Part shown: piece by piece, positions 32,240 through 42,248 of the stretch
How positions within the stretch are numbered: position 1 is the first letter of the stretch
Layout: every line of letters starts with the position of its first letter
NCBI RefSeq assembly: GCF_030816195.1
Contig: NZ_JAUSXS010000001.1
Location: forward strand, 3,991,501 to 4,055,500
Direction: 5' to 3'
Length of the DNA: 64,000 nucleotides
DNA from: Pseudomonas sp. W4I3
Lineage (GTDB): Bacteria > Pseudomonadota > Gammaproteobacteria > Pseudomonadales > Pseudomonadaceae
Made by a program: the position numbers and the translations under genes
Notes under the pieces: generated by a model
Told to the model about the DNA's origin: nothing
The model's input: only the letters and a program-made list of their open reading frames with translations
Databases searched by the model: none

Positions 32240-33634
32240 TCAGACTTGGGACTGAGCCCCTTCGAACCACTTGAGCTTTTCGCGCAACACCACCACTTCA
32301 CCCACGATCACCAGCGTCGGCGCGTGCACTTCATGCTCCGCCACCATGCGCGGCAAGTCCGCCAGGGTGCCGGTGAACACACGCTGGTTGGAGGTGGTGC
32401 CCTGCTGAATCAAGGCCGCCGGCGTGTCCGCCGAGCGCCCGTGCTTGATCAGCTGTTCGCAGATGATCGGCAAGCCAATCAAGCCCATGTAGAACACCAG
32501 GGTCTGCGACGGTCCCACCAGGTCCTGCCAGGGCAAGTCTGATGTGCCGTTCTTCAGGTGCCCCGTGATGAAGCGCACCGACTGCGCATAGTCGCGGTGC
32601 GTCAGCGGAATGCCCGCGTACGCCGCGCAACCACTGGCTGCCGTGATGCCCGGTACCACCTGGAACGGAATGCCGTGGGCCGCCAATTCTTCGATTTCTT
32701 CGCCGCCACGCCCGAAAATGAACGGGTCGCCGCCCTTGAGGCGCAGCACGCGCTTGCCCTGCTTGGCCAGGTCCACCAATTGCTGGTTGATCTGGTCCTG
32801 GGGCACGGCGTGCTCGGCGCGTCGTTTGCCGACATACACCCGCTCGGCATCGCGACGGCACAGGTCCAGAATCGCCGGGGCGACCAGACGGTCATACAGC
32901 ACCACGTCGGCTTGCTGCATCAGGCGCAAGGCGCGGAAGGTCAGCAGGTCAGGATCGCCCGGGCCTGCGCCCACCAGGTACACCTCTCCCGGTGCGTAAG
33001 GCGGAGCGCCATTGACCTTTTCGATCAACAGGCGCTCAGCCTCATCGCCCTGCCCGGCCAATTGGCGGTCGGCAATCGGGCCCTGGAACACCTCTTCCCA
33101 GAATGCCCGACGCTGCTGGACGTCCGGGTACAAGCCTTTGACCTGGGCACGAAAACGCGCCGCCAACCCGGCCAACTGGCCATAGGTGGACGGGATCCAG
33201 GTTTCCAGCTTGGCCCGGATCAAGCGCGCCAACACCGGCGCATCGCCGCCACTGGACACCGCGATCACCAACGGCGAACGGTCGACGATCGCCGGGAAGA
33301 TCACGCTGCATAAGGCCGGCGCATCCACCACGTTGACCGGCACGCAGCGACGCTTGGCATCACTGGACACTTGCGCGTTCAGTGGCTCGTCGTCGGTTGC
33401 CGCGATGATCAGCACGCAACCGTCGAGGTCCGCCTCCTGATAACCGCGCAACGTCAGCTCCCCGCCACTGCCCAGCACCAATTCACGCAACTGGTCTTCG
33501 ATCTGGGGAGCAACCACCCGCAGCAACGCACCGGCATCGGCCAGCAGCCGGGATTTGCGCAAGGCAATCTCCCCACCGCCGACGACCAACACACGACTGC
33601 CGCGCAGGTTATGAAACAGCGGCAGAAATTCCAT
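32240..33634 (-). CDS. cysG: Siroheme synthase (trifunctional)
   Basis: The protein has 464 residues. The N-terminal precorrin-2 dehydrogenase/sirohydrochlorin ferrochelatase half has the NAD site VLVVGGGEIALRKSRLL. The C-terminal uroporphyrinogen-III methyltransferase half has VYLVGAGPGDPDLLTFRALR, the DRLV motif and FGRGGEE. It makes siroheme for sulfite and nitrite reductases. It begins directly after the serS stop with no gap and is the last gene of the ftsK-to-cysG series. Confidence 0.97.
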   Translation of the reverse strand: MEFLPLFHNLRGSRVLVVGGGEIALRKSRLLADAGALLRVVAPQIEDQLRELVLGSGGELTLRGYQEADLDGCVLIIAATDDEPLNAQVSSDAKRRCVPVNVVDAPALCSVIFPAIVDRSPLVIAVSSGGDAPVLARLIRAKLETWIPSTYGQLAGLAARFRAQVKGLYPDVQQRRAFWEEVFQGPIADRQLAGQGDEAERLLIEKVNGAPPYAPGEVYLVGAGPGDPDLLTFRALRLMQQADVVLYDRLVAPAILDLCRRDAERVYVGKRRAEHAVPQDQINQQLVDLAKQGKRVLRLKGGDPFIFGRGGEEIEELAAHGIPFQVVPGITAASGCAAYAGIPLTHRDYAQSVRFITGHLKNGTSDLPWQDLVGPSQTLVFYMGLIGLPIICEQLIKHGRSADTPAALIQQGTTSNQRVFTGTLADLPRMVAEHEVHAPTLVIVGEVVVLREKLKWFEGAQSQV

Positions 33635-34915
33635 TTAGCGAATGACCTCAACGCCCGCCATGTACGGCTTGAGCACCTCAGGTACGCGGATAGAACCGTC
33701 AGCCTGCTGGTAGTTTTCCAGCACTGCCACCAGCGTACGGCCTACCGCCAGGCCCGAACCGTTGAGGGTGTGCACCAGTTCCGGCTTGCCGGTTTCCGGG
33801 TTGCGGAAACGCGCTTGCATGCGGCGGGCCTGGAAATCGCCGCAGTTGGAGCACGACGAAATCTCGCGGTACTTGTCCTGGCTCGGCACCCACACTTCGA
33901 GGTCGTAGGTTTTCACGGCGCTGAAACCCATGTCGCCGGTGCACAGCGCCAATACGCGATACGGCAGCTCGAGCAGTTGCAGGACGCGTTCGGCGTTGGC
34001 GGTCAGACCTTCCAGCGCTTCCATCGACTGGGAAGGCTCGACCACCTGGACCATCTCCACCTTGTCGAACTGGTGCTGGCGGATCATGCCGCGGGTGTCG
34101 CGACCCGATGCGCCGGCTTCACTGCGGAAGCACGGGCTGTGGGCGACAAACTTGAGCGGCAGTTGCTTGGCATCGAGGATTTCGCCAGCGACGATGTTGG
34201 TCAGCGACACTTCAGCGGTCGGGATCAGGTACAGGTCGGCTTCGCCGTCGCGGCTGATCTTGAACAGGTCTTCTTCGAATTTCGGCAGCTGGCTGGTGCC
34301 CATCAGCGCCGGCGCTTGCACCAGGTACGGGGTGTAGGCCTCTTCGTAACCGTGCTCGGCGGTGTGCAGGTTGATCATGAACTGCGCCAGGGCGCGATGC
34401 ATGCGGGCGATCGGGCCACGCAGCAAGGCAAAACGCGCGCCGGACATTTTCGCCGCGGTTTCGAAATCCAGGCCGCCGGTCAGTTCGCCCAGGGCGACGT
34501 GGTCCTTGATCTCGAAGTCGAAGGCTTTTGGCGTACCCCAGCGGCGCACTTCAACGTTGCCGTCTTCGTCCTCGCCCACCGGCACGGATTCGTGCGGCAG
34601 GTTGGGGATGCCCAGCAGGATCGAGTCCAGCTCCGACTGGATCTTGTCCAGCTCGGCTTTACCGTCGGACAACTCGGTGCCCATGCGCTCGACGTCCGCC
34701 ATCAACGGCGCGATGTCTTCGCCGCGCTGCTTGGCCTGACCGATGGACTTGGAACGCGCATTACGCTCAGCCTGCAGTGCTTCGGTGCGGGTCTGGACAG
34801 TCTTGCGCTGTTCTTCCAGCGCTTCGATGCGTGCAACATCCAAGGCAAAGCCACGGGATGCCAGGCGGTCCGCTACGTCCTGAAGGTTGCTACGTAACAG
34901 TTTGGAATCGAGCAT
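33635..34915 (-). CDS. serS: Seryl-tRNA synthetase
   Basis: The protein has 426 residues. The N-terminal coiled-coil arm that grips the long variable arm of tRNA-Ser spans about 30-100. The class II catalytic core follows, with motif 2 (FRSEAGASGRDTRGMIRQHQF) and motif 3 (GSGLAVGRTLVAVLENYQ). It charges serine tRNAs, including the UGA isoacceptor at 5808. It follows crcB by 16 bp. Confidence 0.98.
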   Translation of the reverse strand: MLDSKLLRSNLQDVADRLASRGFALDVARIEALEEQRKTVQTRTEALQAERNARSKSIGQAKQRGEDIAPLMADVERMGTELSDGKAELDKIQSELDSILLGIPNLPHESVPVGEDEDGNVEVRRWGTPKAFDFEIKDHVALGELTGGLDFETAAKMSGARFALLRGPIARMHRALAQFMINLHTAEHGYEEAYTPYLVQAPALMGTSQLPKFEEDLFKISRDGEADLYLIPTAEVSLTNIVAGEILDAKQLPLKFVAHSPCFRSEAGASGRDTRGMIRQHQFDKVEMVQVVEPSQSMEALEGLTANAERVLQLLELPYRVLALCTGDMGFSAVKTYDLEVWVPSQDKYREISSCSNCGDFQARRMQARFRNPETGKPELVHTLNGSGLAVGRTLVAVLENYQQADGSIRVPEVLKPYMAGVEVIR

Positions 34916-34931
34916 GTCGGTCTCTCGTTTA

Positions 34932-35306
34932 TCAAAGTTTGGTCAAGGATAGGCCGGCCCAAGTCGCGAGCAGCCCGCCGAATACGCTGATGCCCAGGTA
35001 CCCGAAGGCCGTCAGGGCCTGCCCGCTTTCCAGCAGGCGCAGCGTATCCAGTGAAAAGGATGAAAAGGTCGTCAGACCGCCTACAAAGCCGACAATCAAG
35101 CCGGCACGAATTTCAATCGGCACTTCCGGGCGCAACAGGAACCAGCCGTACAAGAGACCGATAATCAAACAGCCCACCAGGTTGACCGCCAAGGTCGCCG
35201 CATAGAAATGCTTCGGCCAATGGGCGCTGACCCAGGTACTGGTGGCGAAACGCAATAATGTACCAGCGATGCCGGCGATGGACACGGCAAGAATCGTCTT
35301 GAGCAC
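34932..35306 (-). CDS. crcB: Fluoride ion channel CrcB/Fluc
   Basis: The protein has 124 residues with four membrane segments. The signature GFVGGLTTFSSFSLDTL and an N-terminal GTLLRF arginine are present. It exports fluoride passively as a dual-topology dimer. It overlaps rarA by one base, so it is co-transcribed with rarA and serS. I saw no fluoride riboswitch; with this operon position none would be expected directly upstream. Confidence 0.95.
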   Translation of the reverse strand: MLKTILAVSIAGIAGTLLRFATSTWVSAHWPKHFYAATLAVNLVGCLIIGLLYGWFLLRPEVPIEIRAGLIVGFVGGLTTFSSFSLDTLRLLESGQALTAFGYLGISVFGGLLATWAGLSLTKL

Positions 35307-36628
35307 TACTTTCTCCGCTGCCTTGGGCTGAGACGGTCCAACTGGGCCAGATGGTTGAGCTTTTCGCCGATCTTAAGCTCCAGGCCGCGAGGCACTGGCT
35401 GATAGAGCGGCAACGGCTCCAGATCATCGGGGAAGTAATCTTCGCCGGCCGCGTAAGCGTCCGGCTCATCATGGGCATAACGGTATTCATCACCGTAACC
35501 CAGCTGTTTCATCAACTTGGTCGGCGCGTTGCGCAAGTGCATCGGCACTTCGAGGGAACCGTGCTCGGCTGCAGCGCGCAGTGCCGACTTGAAGCCCATG
35601 TACACCGCGTTGCTTTTGGGCGCGCAGGCCAGGTAGGTAATGGCCTGGGCCACCGCCAACTCGCCTTCCGGGCTGCCGAGGCGCTCCTGCACGTCCCAGG
35701 CGGCCAGGCACAGGCTCAAGGCGCGCGGGTCGGCATTGCCAATGTCTTCGCTGGCCATGCGCACGACCCGACGCGCCAGGTACAACGGGTCGCAACCGCC
35801 GTCGATCATGCGCGCAAACCAGTACAGCGCGCCGTCCGGGTTGGAACCGCGTACGGATTTGTGCAGCGCCGAAATCTGGTCATAGAACGCCTCGCCGCCT
35901 TTATCGAAACGCCGGCGCGTATCACCCAGCAGGCTTTGCAGCAGATCGACGCCGATTTCGCCGCCATCTTCGGCAAGGTCCGAGGCGTTCTCCAACAGGT
36001 TCAGAAACCGCCGGCCATCGCCGTCAGCGGCGGTGAGCAGGATCTTGAAGCCCTCCTCGCTCACGCTCAGCTGGCGCTTGCCCAGCCCCTTGTCTTCGCT
36101 CAAGGCGCGCTGCAACAGCTTCTGCATCGCCGCTTCGTCGAGGCTCTTGAGCACGTACACGCGAGCCCGCGAAAGCAGCGCGTTATTCAATTCGAACGAA
36201 GGGTTTTCGGTGGTGGCGCCGATAAAGATCAAGGTGCCGTCTTCGACGTACGGCAGGAACGCGTCCTGCTGCGACTTGTTGAAGCGATGCACTTCGTCGA
36301 CGAACAGGATGGTGCGCTTGCCGTACTGCCCGGCTTGCTGCTTGGCGATTTCCACCGCCTGGCGGATCTCCTTGACCCCGGCCAGTACCGCGGACACCGT
36401 TTCGAAGTGTGCATCCGAGACCTTTGCCAGCAGCCGCGCCAGCGTGGTTTTACCCACTCCCGGCGGCCCCCAGAAAATCATCGAGTGCAGCGCACCCTGC
36501 TCCAAGGCTTCACGCAAGGGCTTGCCGCGAGCGAGCAGGTGTTCCTGACCGACGTACTCATCCAGGTTGGTCGAGCGCAGGCGCGCGGCCAGTGGCTGGG
36601 CAATCGGGTCACTTCGAAACAGGTCCAT
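35306..36628 (-). CDS. rarA: Replication-associated recombination protein A (MgsA)
   Basis: The protein has 440 residues and is an AAA+ ATPase of the clamp-loader-like RarA/WRNIP1 family acting at stalled forks. Walker A is GPPGVGKTT, Walker B ILFVDEVHRFN, sensor 1 IGATTENPSFELNNALLSR. The C-terminal helical domain (RRVVRMASEDIGNADPRAL) is complete. It lies 27 bp downstream of lolA. Confidence 0.96.
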   Translation of the reverse strand: MDLFRSDPIAQPLAARLRSTNLDEYVGQEHLLARGKPLREALEQGALHSMIFWGPPGVGKTTLARLLAKVSDAHFETVSAVLAGVKEIRQAVEIAKQQAGQYGKRTILFVDEVHRFNKSQQDAFLPYVEDGTLIFIGATTENPSFELNNALLSRARVYVLKSLDEAAMQKLLQRALSEDKGLGKRQLSVSEEGFKILLTAADGDGRRFLNLLENASDLAEDGGEIGVDLLQSLLGDTRRRFDKGGEAFYDQISALHKSVRGSNPDGALYWFARMIDGGCDPLYLARRVVRMASEDIGNADPRALSLCLAAWDVQERLGSPEGELAVAQAITYLACAPKSNAVYMGFKSALRAAAEHGSLEVPMHLRNAPTKLMKQLGYGDEYRYAHDEPDAYAAGEDYFPDDLEPLPLYQPVPRGLELKIGEKLNHLAQLDRLSPRQRRK

Positions 36629-36655
36629 GGGCAGCGTTTGAAACCTCTGGGGAGT

Positions 36656-37279
36656 TTATTCCTGGATCACGTCGGCACCCTTGGGGATGTCGAACTTGAA
36701 CTTGGAGGCGGGCACCGGCTGGTTGGCCTTGACCCCGGAGAACAGGATATCGGTGCGCTGGCCGACGCTGTCGATCAGGCGCATGTTGTTGATCACGCCG
36801 TTGCCAAATGACAGTTGCAGGCTGTCAAACAGCGTGTCCTTGGACTTGGGCTTCAGGGTGAATTCGATCACGTTGCTGGTTTGCTTGGAGGTGATGTCGA
36901 AGCTGTCGTTGATCTTCGATACATCGCCCGACAGCAGCAGCGCCGGTGTCTGGTTCAGACGTGGGTCGAGCTTCTTGATGGTCGCCTGTTCCAGGTCCGG
37001 GTCCCACAAGGTGACTTTCTGGCCGTCGGAAACGATGGTCTGCTCAGCCTTGCCTTCGGTGTGCCAGTAGAACAGGCCAGGACGCTGCACGGCCATTTCG
37101 CCTGCGGTTTCCTGCAACTGGGTGCCACCGGCGTCCAGGGTCAGCTGGGAAAAGCGCGCCGTCAGGGTCTGGGACTTGTCCAGCAGGTTCTTCAGGCTGG
37201 CCACGGAAGCCGGGTCAGCGTGGGCCGAAACGGCGGTCAGGGCCAGTGCCGGCAACAACAGCATGCGGATAATGCGCAT
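36656..37279 (-). CDS. lolA: Outer-membrane lipoprotein carrier protein LolA
   Basis: The protein has 207 residues from the ATG at 37279, which has GAGG seven bases upstream; an ATG at 37291 is also in frame. A signal peptide (MRIIRMLLLPALALTAVSAHA) directs it to the periplasm, where it ferries lipoproteins from LolCDE to LolB. The mature protein shows the LolA half-barrel pattern (LLDKSQTLTARFSQ...ETAGEMAVQRPGLFYW). It lies between ftsK and rarA. Confidence 0.95.
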   Translation of the reverse strand: MRIIRMLLLPALALTAVSAHADPASVASLKNLLDKSQTLTARFSQLTLDAGGTQLQETAGEMAVQRPGLFYWHTEGKAEQTIVSDGQKVTLWDPDLEQATIKKLDPRLNQTPALLLSGDVSKINDSFDITSKQTSNVIEFTLKPKSKDTLFDSLQLSFGNGVINNMRLIDSVGQRTDILFSGVKANQPVPASKFKFDIPKGADVIQE

Positions 37280-37333
37280 GGGAGTCCTCATTGAATGGTC
37301 AGGGCGCGCCGCGTGCTGCCACGCGGCGCGGGA

Positions 37334-39742
37334 TCAGTCGCGCATCTGCCCGGGGGCGATGATTTCACGCGAGCCGTTGGTGTTCATTGCGGTGACGACG
37401 CCAGCGTTTTCCATGGCTTCGATCATGCGGGCGGCGCGGTTGTAGCCGATCTTCAGCTTGCGTTGCACGGCAGAAATCGAGGCACGGCGGCTTTCCAGCA
37501 CGAACGCCACGGCTTCGTCGTACAGCGCGTCGGTTTCGGCGTCATCGTCACCGCCCCCGCTGCCGCCATCAAAGCCGCTGCCGGCCTCTTCGACGCCGGC
37601 GAGAATGTCGTCGTTATATTCCGGCGCGCCACGCAGTTTCCAGGCTTCCACCACGCGGTGCACTTCATCGTCGGAAACGAAAGCACCGTGGACACGGATC
37701 GGCAGGCTGGTGCCGGGAGGCATGTAGAGCATGTCACCGTGGCCCAGCAGTTGCTCGGCGCCGCCCTGGTCGATGATGGTCCGCGAGTCGATCTTGCTCG
37801 ATACCTGGAACGCCATACGCGTCGGGATGTTGGCCTTGATCAGGCCGGTGATCACGTCCACCGAAGGCCGCTGTGTCGCGAGGATCAGGTGGATCCCGGC
37901 CGCACGTGCCTTCTGGGCGATTCGCGCGATCAGCTCTTCGACCTTCTTGCCGACGATCATCATCATGTCGGCGAATTCGTCGACCACCACCACGATGGTC
38001 GGCAACTTGGTCAGCAGCGGCGCTTCGTCGTGAATGCTTTCGCGCTTGTACAGCGGGTCGGTCAGCGGGGTGCCGGCGTCCTGGGCTTCCTTGACCTTGG
38101 CATTGAAGCCGGACAGGTTACGCACGCCCATCTTCGCCATCAGCTTGTAGCGACGTTCCATCTCGGCGACGCTCCAGCGCAGGGCGTTGGCGGCGTCCTT
38201 CATGTCGGTCACCACCGGGCACAGCAGGTGCGGAATGCCTTCGTAGATCGACAGCTCAAGCATTTTCGGGTCGATCATGATCAGCTTGGCGTCATCCGGA
38301 CCCGACTTGAACAGGATCGACAGGATCATCGCGTTCACACCCACCGACTTACCGGAACCGGTGGTACCGGCCACCAGCAAGTGCGGCATCTTCGCCAGGT
38401 CAGTGATCACCGGCTTGCCGCCGATGTCATGGCCGAGGGCCAGGGTGACCGGCGATTTGAAGTTGTCGTATTCCGGGGTCGACAGCACCTCGGAGAACCG
38501 CACGATCTGGCGGTCTTCGTTGGGAATCTCGATACCCACGGTGGTCTTGCCGGGGATCACTTCCACTACGCGCACGCTGGTCACAGCCAGGGAACGGGCC
38601 AGGTCCTTGGCCAGGTTGGAAATACGGCTGACCTTGACGCCGGCGGCCGGCTGGATCTCGTAACGGGTAATCACCGGGCCTGGGTGAATCGAGTCCACCG
38701 ACACTTCGACGCCGAACTCCTTGAGCTTGATTTCCAGCAGGTGGCCAACGGCCGCCAGGGATTCCGGCGAGTAGTTGAGCTGTTTCTTTTCCGCCGGGTC
38801 GAGAATCGAGATCGGCGGCAAGGTGCCTTCTACGGCGCTGTCGATGAACAGCGGGGCCTGTTTCTCTTTCTGCACGCGATGGCTTGGCTCCGGCGCCTTG
38901 GGCGGCGCGGGGGCGATCACTGGCGGCACCTGCTTCTCGCGGTCCGACATGTGCTTGCTCAGAGCCTGTTCGCGCTCAATGAGGCGTTCCTTGACCTTGG
39001 CCTGCTCGCGTCGGTCCGGCGTGCTTGGGGCCACAACCTCGTTGACGCGGGTGTCCACTTCGCGCAATTGCGCAACCATCTGCTTGCGCTCGACACGCGC
39101 AGACCACCAGCGGTTAGCGGCACCCTGGAACAATTCGAGCAGGTCGAGGGTGATCTTGCCCGTCACGTCCATCACCTTGAACCATGACAGGTCGGTGAAT
39201 ACCGTGAGACCGAACAGAAACAGCGCGATGAACATCAGCGTGCTGCCTTGGATATTCAGGGTGCGACGCGCCAGATCGCCCAGGCTTTCGCCCAGCGCCC
39301 CGCCCGCACCCGCCGGCAGGCCGGTGGGTGCATGGAAATGGATATGCGCCAGGGCCGCGCCGGACAACACCAGAAATACCAGCCCGATCAGGCGCCAGGA
39401 GAACAGCCAGCCGCTCCACTGCCACGGCTCATGACGCTGGCGGAAGATCTGCCAGGTCTTGATCGCCAGCAACAGCGGAAAGATGTAAGCGAAATAACCG
39501 AGAATCATGAACAGGATATCGGCGCTGTACGAACCCACAGGGCCACCGAAATTCTGCACATCGTCGATTTTGCTGTTATGGCTCCAGCCGGGATCGTCCT
39601 TGCCATAGGTGAGCAAGGCCATCATCAGGAACAGGCACAGCGCGCCGATAGCGATCAGCGCGCCTTCCTTGAGTCGATAATGCAGGTGCTGACGCCAGGC
39701 CGGCACGACTGCTGCTTTGGGTGTTGCGGCGGATTTCTTCAA
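37334..39742 (-). CDS. ftsK: DNA translocase FtsK (TTG start)
   Basis: The protein has 802 residues. Four or five N-terminal membrane segments anchor it at the septum. A linker with PAPPKAPEP follows, then the motor: an alpha domain, a beta RecA-like domain with Walker A GTTGSGKSVG and Walker B VVVVDEFADMMM, and a C-terminal gamma winged helix for KOPS recognition (VLESRRASISAVQRKLKIGYNRAARMIEAMENAGVV). The frame is open to 39943, but known family sequence begins at KKSAATPKAAVVPAWRQ, so the TTG at 39742 with AGGA upstream is preferred. Confidence 0.95.
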   Translation of the reverse strand: MKKSAATPKAAVVPAWRQHLHYRLKEGALIAIGALCLFLMMALLTYGKDDPGWSHNSKIDDVQNFGGPVGSYSADILFMILGYFAYIFPLLLAIKTWQIFRQRHEPWQWSGWLFSWRLIGLVFLVLSGAALAHIHFHAPTGLPAGAGGALGESLGDLARRTLNIQGSTLMFIALFLFGLTVFTDLSWFKVMDVTGKITLDLLELFQGAANRWWSARVERKQMVAQLREVDTRVNEVVAPSTPDRREQAKVKERLIEREQALSKHMSDREKQVPPVIAPAPPKAPEPSHRVQKEKQAPLFIDSAVEGTLPPISILDPAEKKQLNYSPESLAAVGHLLEIKLKEFGVEVSVDSIHPGPVITRYEIQPAAGVKVSRISNLAKDLARSLAVTSVRVVEVIPGKTTVGIEIPNEDRQIVRFSEVLSTPEYDNFKSPVTLALGHDIGGKPVITDLAKMPHLLVAGTTGSGKSVGVNAMILSILFKSGPDDAKLIMIDPKMLELSIYEGIPHLLCPVVTDMKDAANALRWSVAEMERRYKLMAKMGVRNLSGFNAKVKEAQDAGTPLTDPLYKRESIHDEAPLLTKLPTIVVVVDEFADMMMIVGKKVEELIARIAQKARAAGIHLILATQRPSVDVITGLIKANIPTRMAFQVSSKIDSRTIIDQGGAEQLLGHGDMLYMPPGTSLPIRVHGAFVSDDEVHRVVEAWKLRGAPEYNDDILAGVEEAGSGFDGGSGGGDDDAETDALYDEAVAFVLESRRASISAVQRKLKIGYNRAARMIEAMENAGVVTAMNTNGSREIIAPGQMRD

Positions 39743-40240
39743 AACGGGTCTTTTCCTGCGCCTTTTAGCGCGTCCATCTGTTGAATGACTGCACACGACT
39801 GCTCTATCCCGAGCAGGTGAAAAATGACGAATGTTACTGAATCTACTTTTAACACCGTGCAACCCATAGGCGAAACGGCGATAACGCCACAATCGCCGCA
39901 TTGTACGGGTTTGCGTGCGCGATGCCACGCACTTGCCCATCACGCGGCAAGCTCAACCTTCCAAGGCGTTGCAGCACGGTCAATTTGAGCATGCATTGTC
40001 TTTGCTGACAAAGGCTTATGCGCTGTATTTGCCAATCCAGACAAGCTTGGCAATTGGCCTGCATTCGCCAGCCCCGTTTACGACCGCGCCTTATGCACAG
40101 AGTTGCAGAAACACCCTTACACGTTAATCCAGGCCGAGAACCTGTTCGGGCTGGCCCCGTGGCGCTGTGTCGACAATAATCATACCTTGGGGCAGGCGCC
40201 CGACCTGCCACTCCCCTCCCCTTCCGTAAGCCTGGATGCC
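39743..40240. other. Divergent intergenic region between ftsK and aat
   Basis: 498 bp hold the promoters of two divergent genes. The aat frame stays open upstream to 40103, but those residues are not Aat-like. I found no terminator, repeat or RNA gene. As I remember the P. aeruginosa order, trxB1 lies between ftsK and aat; no thioredoxin reductase sequence is seen here. Confidence 0.5.
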
Positions 40241-40921
40241 ATGCTGACCTGGTTGCAACGCGACACCCTGACTTTTCCGCCACTGGCCAAGGCCATGCGC
40301 GAACCCAACGGCCTGCTTGCCGCCGGCGGCGACCTCTCGGCCGAACGGCTGATCCAGGCCTATCGCCACGGCTGCTTTCCCTGGTTTTCCGAAGGCCAAC
40401 CGATCCTCTGGTGGTCGCCGGATCCACGTACGGTGATATTTCCCGACGAGCTGCACGTCTCACGCAGCCTTGGCAAACTATTGCGCCAACAGCGTTACAG
40501 CGTGACCTTCGATCAGGATTTCGCCGCGGTTATTCGAGCCTGCGCCGCGCCTCGCGCCTATGCCGATGGCACCTGGATCACCGAAGGCATTCAGAGCGCC
40601 TACCTGGAGCTGCACCAGCGCGGTTACGCCCACTCCGTTGAGGTGTGGGACCAGGGCGAACTGGTCGGGGGCCTGTACGGTCTGGCAATGGGCCAATTGT
40701 TTTTTGGCGAGTCCATGTTCAGCCGCGCCGACAACGCCTCCAAATTCGGCTTTGCCACGCTGACCCGGCAATTGCAGGCCTGGGGCTTCGTGCTGATCGA
40801 CTGCCAGATGCCCAACGACCACTTGCATAGCCTGGGCGCACGCGCCATACCGCGCAGTGAGTTCGCGCAGTTCCTGCACAATCATCTGGACCAGCCCAGC
40901 TCTGGGCCGTGGGTTTCTTAG
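40241..40921 (+). CDS. aat: Leucyl/phenylalanyl-tRNA--protein transferase
   Basis: The protein has 226 residues from the ATG at 40241. It transfers Leu or Phe from tRNA to N-terminal Arg or Lys, creating N-degrons. Visible motifs are FPPLAKAMREPNGLLAAGGDLS, YRHGCFPWF, WWSPDPRTVIFPDELHVSRSL and GESMFSRADNASKFGF. The longer frame to 40103 is rejected. bpt starts 57 bp downstream, probably in the same transcript. Confidence 0.96.
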   Translation: MLTWLQRDTLTFPPLAKAMREPNGLLAAGGDLSAERLIQAYRHGCFPWFSEGQPILWWSPDPRTVIFPDELHVSRSLGKLLRQQRYSVTFDQDFAAVIRACAAPRAYADGTWITEGIQSAYLELHQRGYAHSVEVWDQGELVGGLYGLAMGQLFFGESMFSRADNASKFGFATLTRQLQAWGFVLIDCQMPNDHLHSLGARAIPRSEFAQFLHNHLDQPSSGPWVS

Positions 40922-40977
40922 GCGACATCCGCGTACCTGGCTTACACTTATTTCAAAGCTTATCCCGAGGGTTGATC

Positions 40978-41685
40978 ATGACCGAGCTGGCACGCTTGAA
41001 GTTCTATGCCACTCAAGCCCACTCTTGCAGCTATCTGCCCGACGAGCAGGCGACCACGCTGTTCCTCGACCCCAGCCAGCCGATGGACGTGCACGTGTAC
41101 GCCGACCTATCCGAGATGGGCTTCCGGCGCAGCGGCGATCATCTGTACCGCCCCCACTGCCAGAACTGCAACGCGTGCGTGCCAGCGCGCATTCCCGTGG
41201 CGCAGTTTTTACCGGACCGCAACCAGAAGCGCATTCTCAAGCGCAACGCCGACCTGACGGTGAATGCGGTCAAGCCGCAATACAGCGAAGAATATTTCGA
41301 TCTTTATCAACGCTACATCGAACAACGCCACGCCGACGGCGATATGTTCCCACCCAGCCGCGATCAGTTTTCGACGTTCCTGGTGCGTGACCTGCCTTTT
41401 TCGCGCTTTTACGAATTCCGCCTCGACGGACGGCTGGTGGCGGTGGCGGTGACCGACCTGCTGCCCAATGGCCTGTCGGCGGTGTACACCTTCTACGAAC
41501 CTGCTGAAGAACGCCGCAGCCTGGGGCGCTTTGCGATTCTCTGGCAAATAGGCGAAGCGCTGCGCCTGGAACTGGAGGCGGTGTACCTCGGATACTGGAT
41601 CAAGAACTGCAAAAAGATGAACTACAAGACCCAATATCGGCCCATTGAGCTGCTGATTAATCAAAGATGGGTCACGCTTAACTAG
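40978..41685 (+). CDS. bpt: Aspartate/glutamate leucyltransferase (arginyltransferase family)
   Basis: The protein has 235 residues. The N-terminal domain has cysteine pairs ([14 protein letters not shown]) as in Ate1-like transferases, and the C-terminal GNAT-like domain has the [17 protein letters not shown] core. Bacterial Bpt adds Leu to N-terminal Asp or Glu, complementary to Aat. It is placed between aat and infA. Confidence 0.94.
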
Positions 41686-41785
41686 AACCCCTTGGCTTGA
41701 ACACCCTTTTTCGGGCACAATGCACGCCGCTTTTGCCTGGCGCAGTTGCACCGGGCCATTCACTGGATACCGAGGGCTTTACTGC

Positions 41786-42004
41786 ATGTCGAAAGAAGAC
41801 AGCTTCGAAATGGAAGGCACTGTCGTCGACACCCTGCCCAACACCATGTTTCGTGTGGAGTTGGAAAATGGGCACGTCGTAACCGCGCATATCTCCGGCA
41901 AGATGCGCAAGAACTACATTCGTATTCTTACCGGTGACAAAGTGCGCGTCGAGCTGACGCCCTATGACTTGAGCAAAGGGCGCATCACTTACCGCGCTCG
42001 CTAA
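41786..42004 (+). CDS. infA: Translation initiation factor IF-1
   Basis: The protein has 72 residues with one OB-fold S1 domain: [29 protein letters not shown]...[16 protein letters not shown]. It binds the ribosomal A site with IF-2 and IF-3. The ATG at 41786 gives exactly the family length. It is terminated by a strong hairpin 12 bp after the stop. Confidence 0.98.
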
Positions 42005-42016
42005 GCAAGTCAATAC

Positions 42017-42044
42017 AAAACGCCCGGTTATGCCGGGCGTTTTT
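42017..42044 (+). terminator. Terminator after infA
   Basis: Stem AAAACGCCCGG / CCGGGCGTTTT with a 5-nt loop, followed by further T residues. Confidence 0.9.
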
Positions 42045-42079
42045 GTGTGTGCAGTATTTGTCATCCACACACAACCAAA

Positions 42080-42168
42080 TGTGGGAGGGGGCTTGCTCCC
42101 GATTGCGATGGGTCAGCCCGTACATGGGTGACTGATACACCGCTATCGGGGGCAAGCCCCCTCCCACA
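42080..42168. repeat. REPIN: inverted pair of REP sequences
   Basis: TGTGGGAGGGGGCTTGCTCCCGAT and ATCGGGGGCAAGCCCCCTCCCACA around a spacer with GGTCAG and ACTGATACACCGC. It lies between the infA and clpA terminators. Confidence 0.93.
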
Positions 42169-42207
42169 TTGGACTTTCATTAATTTGGCAACGGCGTTTC
42201 AGGCAGC

Positions 42208-42233
42208 AAAAAGGCGCCTTTCGGCGCCTTTTT
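42208..42233 (-). terminator. Terminator after clpA (symmetric)
   Basis: Perfect 11-bp stem AAAAAGGCGCC / GGCGCCTTTTT with loop TTTC, 15 bp past the clpA stop on the minus strand. Confidence 0.9.
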
Positions 42234-42248
42234 GTCATTGCAGAACGA

